This document shows positions 1-9,794 of a stretch of 64,000 nucleotides of DNA, in pieces; the first letter of the stretch is position 1, and every line of letters begins with the position of its first letter. Source of the DNA: Alisma plantago-aquatica (taxonomy: Eukaryota > Streptophyta > Magnoliopsida > Alismatales > Alismataceae); the NCBI GenBank assembly GCA_963693085.1, contig OY856412.1, forward strand, positions 1,123,205,244-1,123,269,243, given 5' to 3'. The position numbers and the translations under genes were made by a program. The notes under the pieces are model-generated. The model was given only the letters and a program-made list of their open reading frames with translations, had not been told where the DNA came from and ran no database searches.

Positions 1-324
1 GATTTGAGCCACTATCTCTTTAGCATTAGTAGTGGTGTGATTCTCTATTTTTTGACTATAAGAAGAGGTAGTGATGTATAATATGCCTATTAACTTAAAA
101 GAACTACATGCTTATAAGTTGAATTGTAAGTACCCATAAGAGAATATGTACATAGATGATGTTGACATATCTTTCCTCACTGACAAATATGCCATTCAAG
201 ACTTGGTGCAATATTTATGCAGTGAGTAGAAGCTTTTTATGGGTAGAACACACCCACTTTGTTATCATCCTTCCACTAAAATGAAACATGGCTAAACATA
301 AGATATTATAATGGTATACAAGAT
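1..324. other. Unassigned AT-rich sequence
   Basis: No open frame, repeat end or RNA gene could be supported here. The stretch lies just before a TGTAAGACCC sequence that resembles an LTR start, so it may be the end of a retroelement internal region, but no protein motif supports that. Confidence 0.3.
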
Positions 325-944
325 CATGGTTGTAAGACCCCCGACCTTACTTTATGGCCGAACATGATTGCTTATCATAATTAGATGTTTAACCTTAATA
401 AAACCTTGTTATGTGCTTTTGTATCATGTGACAAACTTATCTTTCAAGTTTATTCCAGTTTGGACATTGCTTGTGCTAGTTATACATATATGTGCTTGTT
501 TAGGACCTAATTGCAATTTACTCACTTCTGTAGTTTTTATTGCAATTTTTCATGTGATTGTTGTATCCCACATCTTTAACATCATGTCTTATATATTTGT
601 GCTTTAGAGTGCCTTGTTACACCTTGGTTTGAGTGGTGACACCTCATGTTGAGAATTAGGGTTTGCATGGATGCCCTAAATCACATGGTTGACCTTGAAG
701 TGTGTTGACCGACGAGACCACCTTGTGTTGGCAGTTGCCAAAGTTTTTTATATGCTCTCTAGGGTTGGTGGTCATGAAGGTCTCTTGTTCTACCTAGGGT
801 TGGTGGTCGATGAGGCTTCTAACCCCTCTTGGTCACCAAGATTCCTAGGGTTAGCGACATCATGGATTTCTGATGAGTTGGTCTTCAAAAAAATTTAGCG
901 ATCGTTTGCTTTTTCTAGACAAGTTTGGTCATTTGTTTTTCTTG
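325..944 (+). repeat. Possible LTR fragment
   Basis: The segment starts near TGTAAGACCCCC, a common form of LTR start in plant Ty3/gypsy elements. It contains reiterated AGGGTTGGTGGTC-type phrases at about 760-810 and 840-870. Related phrases appear on the opposite strand in the LTR-like DNA at 31.1-31.6 kb. It ends where recognisable reverse-transcriptase sequence begins at about 945. Neither a partner LTR nor a target duplication was found, so this is a tentative call. The frames at 368-607 and 689-898 have no recognisable domain and are not taken as genes. Confidence 0.3.
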
Positions 945-2600
945 TTATGGTCACCCTAGTTGCATGGATGAGTGAGGACATCTATTTTTTATTTGTCTAC
1001 TTCAATCCCTTGTTCACTCACCTGATGCCCGAGGACAACACCTTCTATCACCATAAAGTGACATTATTCCCAATAAAGGATCATATTTGTTTCCTCACAT
1101 CTTTATAGCACTTTACTGATATTAAGTAGACAATTATTGAAGGAATATCCACAGACTGAGGAGTCATCCATGAATACCTCCATGATAGATTCAATTAAAC
1201 CTGCAAATATGGTGGACATACATCTCTAGAATGTTGCGGGTGAATTACATAGCCCAAAGGGCATCCTCTTGAAGGCGTAAGTTCCGAAAGGGCAGGTAAG
1301 AGTTGTCTTTTCTTGATCTTTAGGGTGTATCGAAATTTGATAAAATCCTGAGTAGCCATCAAGATAGTAAAAGAATTTCTGGTGAGCTAGACGTTCAAGG
1401 ACTTTGTCAAGAAAAGGTAAAGGAAAGTGATCTTTCCTTGTTGCTTTGTTCAATTTTATATAGTCGATGCACATCCTCCACCCAATAACAGTCCGGGTGG
1501 GTACTAGTTCATTTTTATCATTTAAAACCATAGTGGTTCCCCCCTTTTTAGGAACTACCTGGACTGGACTTACCCATTGGGAGTCGGAAATTGGATAGAT
1601 AATACCAGCTTTTAGAAGTTTTAGAACCTCGAGGAGAACTACCTCTTTAAGATTTGGGTTTAGCTTCCTCTAGTGCTCCCGTGATGGTTTAAACTCTTCC
1701 ATCATAGGTAATCTGTGCATGCACAAAGCTAGATTTACCCCAGTTAGATCTGTCATTTTATATCCAATGGCTTTCTTGTGCTTTCTTAATTTAACAAGGA
1801 TTCTTTCTTCATGGTCATCTATCAAAGTGGAACTGATAATGACTAGACATAGTTTTTCTTCATCTAGAAAGACATGTTTGAGTCCATATGGTAGGACTTT
1901 CATTTCAGGTGCCTTGGGCACTTCAATAGTCTCCAGAGTGGTGACAAATTTCAACATCTCAAAGGTAGCTTCCGGGTCTTCTTTGGCTTGTTCTAGATAT
2001 TTCAGACATTGTTGAACTAGTTCTTCGGTCGAAGATTCAACATCTGGGTTCATCAGGGCGTTCTCCAGAGCATCAGATGGTTCAGGAGTTTCTTTCTTTA
2101 GTTGGGACATTTTATCAATTTCCTCAAGAAGAAAGAGTTCTTCATAAATGTTGGGACTTTTTAGGATGTCAAAGACTCTGAATTGAACAATTTCCTTCCC
2201 TAGCCTTAAGGTAATTGTGCCTGCTTCAACATCAATTAGCGCTCTAGCTGTCACGAGGAAAGGTCTTCCGAATATTATTAGATATCTCAGATCTTCTTTT
2301 ATGTCCACGACAATAAAGTCACAAGGGACATAAGAGTCTCTTCCTACTCTGACTGGGATATCTTCAATAATTCCCAAAGGTGCAGTAATGGTAGAATCAA
2401 CCGACTAGATTGTCATTATTGTGGGTATCAAATTGGTAAAGCCTAATCTTTTACACATAGAAAAGGACATAATAGATATGCTGGCCCCCAAATCAACTAA
2501 TCCTTTCTTGCAAGAGGTGTTTCTGATAGAACATTAGATGTTGAAGGAGCCAGGGTCCTTTTGTTTTTTTGGCATTATGTTGAGGATGATATCAGAAGTA
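945..2600 (-). pseudogene. Decayed protease-reverse transcriptase (pol) of an Athila/Tat-type element
   Basis: Reading the minus strand, an aspartic protease comes first. Its active-site phrase LVDLGASISIM is encoded at about 2479-2500, followed by the GIIEDIPVRVG and FGRPFLVTARALIDV segments. In the same frame, after a stop near 1668, follows the RT amino terminus (GIIYPISDSQWVSP), then WRMCIDYIKLNKATRKDHFP, then the DGYSGFYQI and MPFGLCNSPATF blocks. After another stop comes the catalytic block MEVFMDDSSVCGYSF (FMDD at 1163-1174), where the usual residue after the aspartates is changed to serine. Further stops occur before the fragment ends near VLGHQVSEQGIEVD. The family role is cDNA synthesis and polyprotein cleavage; this copy is dead. 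RNase H and integrase are absent. Confidence 0.88.
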
Positions 2601-3795
2601 GTCTGAGCTAATTTGATGGTCTCATGTTCTTCGGTCATGTATTTATTTGATAGAAAAGTTTCAAATATTTAGACCAAGCTGGAATTTCAGAGAGAGCGTC
2701 AAGGAACGGGATATCAACATATAGCTTCTTCATCACTTCTTTGAACTTTAGGAATCTAGTATCCAATTTAGTCTCTCTCAATATGCCTGGATAGGGTATC
2801 CTGGGCTTGTATGGTGGGACTTCTGGTTCTTTGGAAACTAGTTCTTTGTCCTTTTCCTTCTCAGCCTCTACATATTTTTCAGTTTCTTGATTTATGTTTA
2901 TAGTTGGGATGATTTTAGTGGTATCTTTGTCTTCCCAAATGACTTTGGTAGCTTCAGTAAGAACATGACCAGATCTTGTGGTAACTACATTCAGTTGTTC
3001 TGGTCTCTATTGATCATGTCTCAGATTATTTCCGATTGACCAACAAAAGTACCCACTGGAGGTTTCAATTGAGCTGCAATTTGTGCCAATTGGGTCTCTA
3101 CAACTTTCTGTTGAGCCTCCTGGTTGGCAAGCACGGTCTATTGAGATTGCAACATTTTACTTATCAGAGATAACTCATCTATTAGCGGAGGTGGGATATT
3201 CTTTTGTTGAGACTGTGTAATTTGTTGTTGTCCTTGAGGTTGCTGCTGTTGAGGTGTTGACAACTGAAGTTGTTGATTTTGTGGCTGTTTTAACTGCGGT
3301 TGTTGCAATTGTGGGTGCAATGGAGGGTGGGTGTATTGATAGTATGAAGAATAATTTCTTGGGTAGGCAAATCTTTGAAACCCAACTCTATAGTTTCCTT
3401 GGTTTTGGTTATAACTGCTCTGGAATCCAGGTGGTGGTCTATTAGAAGACCCACCTTGTGTTTGGTGTTGTGGGTTGGTAGTTCCCGCGGGATTCCCATA
3501 CTGAAATCCAAGGTGGTTTCTTGGTTGATACAGATTATAGTATGATTGACCCGGTATGGTGTGAATATAGTTAACCTAATCTGGCGGCTGATCCTCAGGT
3601 TGTTCAATGATTAGTTCATATTGTGGTTGAGGTGTCTGCAGATTCATCATCACATCGTATAAGAGGCCACATGATAATGTGGGATTATCTAATGCATGAA
3701 AAGCTTCACAAGTCTCAGTAGCTTCTTTGATTTGTTGAACTTGGGAGTTCTTCTTCCTGTCATATTCTCCAAATGATGTTTTAAGGGCTTGCTGC
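2601..3795 (-). pseudogene. Decayed gag of the same Athila/Tat-type element
   Basis: The minus strand upstream of the protease encodes a gag-like carboxy half. It has the phrase FLKFKEVMKKLYVDIPFLDAL close to the protease, as is usual for Athila/Tat gag-pro junctions. Before that lies a Gln-rich linker (reading frame 3138-3320, runs of QQPQ), and before that a Tyr/Pro/Asn/Gln-rich tract. Near 3700 there is a possible relic of a zinc knuckle (CEAFHALDNPTLSC) in which the expected second Cys and the His spacing are lost. The frame changes between 3290 and 3320 and several stops break it. It is the nucleocapsid-forming part of the element, identified mainly by its position and composition. Confidence 0.6.
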
Positions 3796-3799
3796 TATC

Positions 3800-5750
3800 A
3801 CCAAATATAATCAAAATATATACCAAATCGATTTCCATGAAGAGACTTATCCAATGAGTAAGGTTTTAGACCCCGAATCATCTTCTTATCCTCTTTTGTT
3901 GCTAAATATGTGATCTTTGACTACTTTGACCATGCTTAATGCATGACTATGACTAAACATAGACCAATGGTGATCAACAAACCCTAATACATGGATCAGG
4001 AACTTTGATGTATGTTTTAAGTAAAACAATGACCTATATCACCCTTGTACTCACGTGATGACCCCTTTGTACATAATGTGACTCAACTATGACATTACAT
4101 GATAATACTTTAATCAAATGTTGATGTTGATCTAATAATGCATAAAAACCTTATTAATCTTTGAAATCAGTAAAGTCATGGTGTGTTATGACCCTTTGAC
4201 CATTCCTTGTGCTACAATGATTCACACAACACTAGATCCATCTTTTATGTTTTAATGTGGTCTTATGTGTCATGATATGATCTTGTATAACTAAGCCTTA
4301 ATAATAAATTAAATATTATGATTTCACCACTCAATCAAAGTTTTCCCTAATAACCTTAATCACCTTCATGTGGTTGACTCACCTACCCTCTACGTTTGAC
4401 CCTCATGATATTAATAATCTGGTTGGAAATTGAATGTAAGTCAATTTGTCGATATCAAGTTGGAATATGATGCCTGGATGAGGGGGGACATCCACCTAAT
4501 ACCAAATGTACTATTTATGTCCCTATCTTGCTGGTCCAAATCATCTATTATGTTTGTATCTCGTGACTTGATGATTTATGGAACTTCTTGCCCTATAATG
4601 AATATTATGACCTTGTTATGTACACAGGTGACTCTAACCTTGAAATAAGCATGTAAAATGGATGTAACATCAAAATGATATGAAACTTGAAAAATACCTT
4701 CATGATGACTTCCAAGTTAGTAAAAAATTATCTAATGTACTAATAAGCAACCTTGAACGTAACTTGGCCAAAACCCTAAAAATGAAGCTAATTAGGGTTA
4801 ATAATGAGAATCTAATGCATGCATGCAATCTTATGCTTAATCATGTGTTTCTCATGGCTATATGGTCAAGGATGAATTAGGTTATGAATCTCTAAATCAA
4901 GTACAACCTTTAATAATTATATGACTATGCCTTTATTTTTTGAAATTTGATACATATGCATGTTTGTTTACTTGCTCAAACATTGCCATGTAATATTCTA
5001 GTATTGTATTGATGCTTGTCTCATTATAGTGTTTTATAACTTGAACACATAATATTGATATCCATTATACAAACCTTGTACACCTACTTGTAGTCTCGGG
5101 GTAAGGACATAAGGTTGGGTGTCTTACTTGAGTTCTCAAGATAGGGCGGACCACGTGATGCGAGGGTTAGCTCCTGGTGATGGTCATGAGGTCCCTTACG
5201 AATATGTTTAGCTAATCTTGAGCACCCTCACGGACCCTTCCTAGGGGAATATGGTCAAAGGCCTTTTGATATATGATATTGTTGGTGTAATTGGAGTAAT
5301 TGACTAAAAGATGGGTTTTGTCTTTGCTAAGTAATTAGCTCATTTATTCTTGTTCTTTACTTATGCAACTATTTTTAAATTATGCAAAGCTTATGTATAT
5401 GTATCTTTCAGCCCTGTACTCAACACCTCGTATGCTTGACCCACCTTGTATCACATATTTTATAGGTTTAGAGATAGCTTGGAAGTGATGGCTTGCGATC
5501 ATATGTTCAGGTGTGCTTGTTGTAAGATCCTAGCTAGTGTACATGAGATGACTTGTATAAATTGTACTCTTGAATATGTAATTGAAATCATGTAACAAAT
5601 AATTATTGTTATTAATTATACTTGTATATTGTTGAGAATAAGTTGGTGCGTTATCTTGTTATATTCTCGTGTATGCTAAGAATTCCATGCTTCCACATGT
5701 TGTCTTTGATATTCATTTGGTGCATGGGCTAGGATTTTGGTACCATGACA
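3800..5750 (+). repeat. Plus-strand LTR copy related to the LTR at 39065-41808
   Basis: Stretches of this region align with the reverse complement of the LTR at 39065-41808. The clearest match is the block at about 5085-5220 (TCTCGGGGTAAGGACA and following) against about 39660-39800. The block at 5391-5700 around TGTATCTTTC also matches 39150-39470. A possible LTR end (ACCATGACA) falls at about 5750, and a start near TTTTAGACCCCG at about 3860 is plausible. It is probably a solo or truncated LTR, in the opposite orientation to its relative. The short frames at 4430-4880 carry no domain. Confidence 0.6.
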
Positions 5751-6375
5751 ACAAGGGTATCCAACTTGTGCCTCGAGTCTTACTCATCAATGTCCTAGAA
5801 TGAGGTTTTATGCCTCAAAATGAATGAGGCTTCGTCAAGGCATTGAGGCTTTGAGGCATACTTGAGGTGCAAACCTCAGTTTGAATGAGAATGTGTTATT
5901 TTAAGCATCTATATTTGAGATTTTGAGTAAATTGAATACAGTTATCTTGAAAACTTGTATAGTGTTTTTTATTTATATTTAATGTGTAAAGAGACTAAAA
6001 AATAAGGTTAACACAAACATAGAATTACCAATTTTCATATCTAATTTATCTTTGTATTACCTATTAATTCACTATGTCTTTGACTTTACACAGCTTGTAT
6101 TTATCTATTTTGGTTCCTCATTCCAACAGATTCCAAACATTGTTTCCTCGAATTTTCTTTTCCCTGGCGTGTATTTCAGATCTAATACCACAAAGTATTT
6201 ATATCTCTTCATTTATGGTTTTTATAAATCTTATCCATGTGTCAGTGGTCTTTTTTATTAAATTTTCCCTTAATCTCATTTTCTTCTTGTCTAAGTATAT
6301 AAAGAGTTTCCATTTAATTTTTTTTCTTATACAAACATTGTACAAACAATTTTATGTGTTGTACACAGAGAGAGA

Positions 6376-6376
<1 letters not shown>
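5751..6376. other. Unassigned AT-rich sequence before the (TA)n tract
   Basis: A short run of GAGGCTTTGAGGCAT-like phrases occurs at 5800-5880. The rest is AT-rich with no domain. The open frame over 6074-6586 runs into the dinucleotide repeat and is not considered a gene. Confidence 0.4.
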
Positions 6377-6378
<2 letters not shown>

Positions 6379-6450
<72 letters not shown>

Positions 6451-6477
6451 GCTATGCGTATTTATACACACACACAG

Positions 6478-6557
<80 letters not shown>
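6379..6557. repeat. (TA)n microsatellite in two blocks
   Basis: There are two long runs of alternating TA, about 6379-6449 and 6479-6557, separated by about 30 bp containing CACACACA. Length is likely to vary between individuals. They create artificial open frames of alternating Tyr and Ile on both strands. Confidence 0.97.
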
Positions 6558-6559
<2 letters not shown>

Positions 6560-6897
6560 GCGTTCATTCATTGCCCGCGTGGGTAGCCTAGAATTTCGCT
6601 ACCCGACAGCCAAAAAAGTAACTCTTCTGGCCACAAAAGTAACTCTACTGTTAAAAAAGTAACTATGGTGATAAGAAAGTAACTACACGGCTAAAAGAGT
6701 AACTCTGTACAAAATATACAATAGATATATAAGGACGGGCTTTTTTAATTTTGGTGGGGCAAATGATATTATTTTTGGATGAAATTTTTTGGGGAGCTAG
6801 AGAAAATGCTCCTCTATAATTGCAAATTTGTTTTTTCAAAAAAGGTGGTCGGAAGGGTGGGCGGGTAGCTACCTACGCGGGCAATAAAGATGGCCCC
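6558..6897. mobile_element. MITE at the edge of the (TA)n tract
   Basis: The left end GGGCGTTCATTCATTGCCCG and the reverse complement of the right end (GGGGCCATCTTTATTGCCCG) form imperfect terminal inverted repeats of about 30 bp sharing TTGCCCGCGT-GGTAGC. TA-rich flanks on both sides (TATATAT) are compatible with an 8-bp-type duplication but cannot prove it. Internally, 6612-6705 carries about five copies of a roughly 20-bp unit centred on AAAAGTAACTCT. There is no coding capacity. The superfamily is uncertain; hAT-like is the best guess from the GC-rich ends. Confidence 0.7.
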
Positions 6898-7381
6898 TAT
6901 ATATACATTGTGAAACATGTATACATGAATACATAAAATACATTTGTGTATATAAATGTATGAATTTGTCATAGCTTTTTATTCTTGTTCAGTGATTCCT
7001 CGATGCTTATACATGACCTTTCATAGATAAAAATGCACTATTGCACCTTGCACACTTTCAAATCATGGATTAAAGTTATTGATAAAATAAAAAATCCATA
7101 ACATATAGTGCAAACCTTGTCGAGATATCATATTGTTGCTTGTTGCACTTATCATATATGTCATATTGTTTATATCTTTCAAATTTTAGCATTGATGCTT
7201 TTTGTTAGATCTTCTTTTCTAACCACATACTTAATTGGTGATAATGTGAATTGAAGAGTTTGGTTTATTATTTGATATCATATAATATAGTCAACTGAAT
7301 ACTTTCACTTTTAGAATCAATTTGTTAAATTGTTAGACCAATCAACCATTAGGTTGATACGTTAAATTACCTTTATTTGAT
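6898..7381. other. Unassigned AT-rich sequence between the MITE and the CACTA element
   Basis: I see no open frame, repeat end or motif in this stretch. Confidence 0.5.
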
Positions 7382-7422
7382 GCTCACTACTACAGAAATA
7401 GCATTCAATGTCACTTTTCTGG

Positions 7423-7828
7423 GCGTCGGTTATTAAGAAAAACCGACGCCGTATATGTTAGGCATCGGTTTTTTAAGCAAACCGACGTCTATATTCAAAG
7501 ACCAGCCAGACACGGGTACCGCTTTGTATTCAGCGTCGGTGGTTTATAACAAACTGACGCTGAAAGTCGGCCGCGAAATCCAAATTTAGATAAAAAAAAA
7601 ATAGTGTCATTGTCAGCGTCGGTCATGTAGGTATACACCGACGCCTATGTGCGATGAAAATTTGCGCAAAAAGTGTCACTTTCAGCGTCGGTTATCCTTT
7701 TATAACCGACGCGGAAGGTTGTTCCCGCCAAACAATTTCATGAAAATATCGTCCAATTGGACGTCGGTTGTTGCAAACAACCGACGCTAAAGATGTTTAG
7801 GCGTCGGTGGATGCAAACAACCGACGCT
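7423..7828. repeat. 5' subterminal repeat cluster of the CACTA element (seven hairpins)
   Basis: There are seven imperfect palindromes of about 27 bp. Each has a left arm close to GCGTCGGT and a right arm close to ACCGACGC around a 9-14 base A/T-rich centre. The first starts at 7423 and the last ends at 7828. In En/Spm, TnpA binds short repeats in the subterminal regions, so these are the natural candidate sites for the encoded protein. That assignment is inference. Confidence 0.9.
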
Positions 7829-7829
7829 A

Positions 7830-8261
7830 TATGGGAACTAATACTCCGCGATCGCCCGACTCTTCCCCTTTCTTCTATTTCATTGCGAGCAATTACCCTA
7901 TTTCTCTGCTGCCGACGATTTCTCTCCGGCGATTTCTTCTCCAGTGCCATTTCTCCGGCTATTTCTTCTCCGGTGCCCCCTTCTCCGGCGCCCCCTTCTC
8001 CACCACCACTCCTCCTTCTCCGCGCCCCCTTCTCCGCCGCCCCTACTTCCCGCCCCTGCTGCCTGCCCCTGCTGCTCCAAGCGCCTGAGGTCGCCGCCAC
8101 GCCTGACTCTTCGGCGCCGCCTGGTGCTTTTCCACGGTCGTCGCGCCGCCGCAACCACCGCCAGAGCCACCGGAGCTGCTAGCTGCTCCTCCACCGCCGT
8201 CGCTGCTAGCTACTTCTCCAGCCAGAGCCACCGGAGCCTCTGCCTTCTTCCCTCTGACAAG
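7830..8261 (+). other. GC-rich leader region, probable untranslated first exon
   Basis: This is an abrupt GC-rich, pyrimidine-rich island with repeated CTTCTCCGGCG- and CCGCCGCC-like phrases, unlike the AT-rich DNA around it. It ends at a plausible splice donor, ACAAG|GTTGGT (8261/8262). A matching acceptor TTTTCAG lies at 9794, directly before the ATG of the gene. The simplest reading is a 5' untranslated exon followed by a 1.5-kb leader intron. The overlapping frames in all directions here (for example 7738-8154 and 7757-8182) are low-complexity Arg/Gly/Ser/Pro sequence and are not taken as proteins. Confidence 0.5.
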
Positions 8262-8345
8262 GTTGGTCTTCCCGCTGCTAGCTGCTCTGCTTTTTTATGC
8301 ATCGATCAAATTGTTGTGATAAAAATGCATGTAATGTATTTGATT

Positions 8346-8721
8346 AGAGTTAATCTAATCTGGATGTTCATAATAATGGTATGTTAAATATGATGATTAG
8401 GGATAAATATAATGTCTAGTACACAAATATTAGATGATATTCAAGAAAACCCTAGTTTGATGAGCATGTTGTTAATCATGTTAATTATGATTCTTCTATA
8501 TATTCTGATGTCATTATATAATTATGTGATCCCAACATATTAAATTGAATTAGAATGATTTCATGAATTATAGGGTTTTAAAGTTGATAAACATGTACAT
8601 GCAGAAATAGGGTTATTAAACCAATGGTTATAACATAGTATGATCTTAATCTGATCTGGATGTTCATAATAATGTAGTATGTTAAATATGATGATTAGGG
8701 ATACATATAATGTCTAGTAAA
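8346..8721. repeat. Direct duplication of about 75 bp in the leader intron
   Basis: The segment at about 8346-8420 (containing CTGGATGTTCATAATAATG) is repeated at about 8645-8721 with a few changes. The shared part runs through TGTTAAATATGATGATTAGG and AATGTCTAGTA. It lies within the inferred leader intron of the CACTA gene. Confidence 0.8.
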
Positions 8722-8927
8722 GATTCCTAGACCTTTTGTTTGAAACTATTGATTTCTTGATTTATTATTTAATAATGCTCTATTGATTAGGATTAACCAT
8801 GTTGCCTGTACTTTATAGACATTTATTATATATAAGAATGACAACACATGTATTTGTTGGCCTAGAAACCCGTCCAAGATTGGCTCATTAGGAGTAAATC
8901 TTGGATAGTCCCCGGTTTGGGACTGTT

Positions 8928-9117
8928 CTTGAACACCTAATCTCACTTAGGATGTAAGTGTATAATGTGTATTGGGTTTTCGAGAAAATTTCAGTAGCAT
9001 TTCCCCGTTTGTTCTCTAAGTACATATGTACTTAGAGAACAGCGGGGAAATGCTGCCGAAATTTTCTTGAAAACCCAATACACATTATACACTTACTAGT
9101 GAGATTAGGTGTTCAAG
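8928..9117. repeat. Large palindrome, copy 1
   Basis: There are inverted arms of about 90 bp around the centre GTACATATGTAC near 9025. The left arm runs CTTGAACACCTAATCTCAC to GTTCTCTAA, and the right arm is its near-perfect inverse ending GTGAGATTAGGTGTTCAAG. Arm mismatches are few. It could be a foldback insertion or an inverted duplication. Confidence 0.93.
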
Positions 9118-9376
9118 GATGGGATAGGTGGTACACATTTATTATATATAAGAATGACATGAAATGTGTTTGTTGGCCTAGAATGTGAACAATCATTGTT
9201 TTTTATATTACTTGTACATTGATATAAATTAGAATGAACAATCACTAAATTATATACTGTTTGTATGGAGTCCGGCTTCATTGTAGATATCTATTATTGT
9301 GTTTGTTGGCCTAGAAACCCGTCCAAAATTTACTCATTAGGAGTAAATCTTGGATAGTCCCCGGTTTGGGACTGTT

Positions 9377-9566
9377 CTTGAACACCTAATCTCACTTAGG
9401 ATGTAAGTGTATAATGTGTATTGGGTTTTCGAGAAAATTTCAGTAGCATTTCCCCGTTTGTTCTCTAAGTACATATGTACTTAGAGAACAGCGGGGAAAT
9501 GCTGCCGAAATTTTCTTGAAAACCCAATACACATTATACACTTACTAGTGAGATTAGGTGTTCAAG
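9377..9566. repeat. Large palindrome, copy 2 (449 bp downstream of copy 1)
   Basis: This is the same palindrome as at 8928-9117, with the same arm mismatches. It belongs to a tandem duplication with a 449-bp offset. Flanking phrases such as GTTTGTTGGCCTAGAAACCC (before) and GGATGGGATAGGTGGTACAC (after) are also duplicated. The duplication therefore came after the palindrome formed. Confidence 0.93.
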
Positions 9567-9794
9567 GATGGGATAGGTGGTACACATTTATTATATATAA
9601 GAATGACATGAAATGTGTTTGTTGGCCTAGAATGTGAACAATCATTGTTTTTTATATTACTTGTACATTGAAGGATTGCTAATTGATAAAAGATCACAAT
9701 TTTAGAGACATGTATGTTTATACAAATGCTAAATGTTTTCCTTATTCTAGTTGATACAAATGCTAAATGTTTTCCTTTTTAATGAAATTTTCAG

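Larger units (their letters stand above)
945..3795 (-). mobile_element. Ty3/gypsy (Athila/Tat-type) retrotransposon fragment
   Basis: Minus-strand remnant with gag, aspartic protease and reverse transcriptase in the normal order. The phrasing of protease and RT is that of the non-chromoviral Athila/Tat branch. The fragment has no LTR, PBS, RNase H or integrase: homology stops inside the RT region at about 945 and in gag at about 3795. It has in-frame stops and frame changes throughout and cannot be expressed as one polyprotein. Confidence 0.85.

Noticed and set aside
6074..6662. Open frames of alternating Tyr-Ile on both strands
   Set aside because: They are translations of the (TA)n tract, with no start context and no conserved domain.
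7738..8387. Arg/Gly- and Ser/Pro-rich open frames on both strands
   Set aside because: Low-complexity translations of a GC-rich probable untranslated exon; none continues into the downstream gene.
8257..9794. Alternative coding start upstream of 9795
   Set aside because: The frame upstream of the ATG at 9795 is closed by stops before the acceptor, and the ATG follows the splice acceptor directly.
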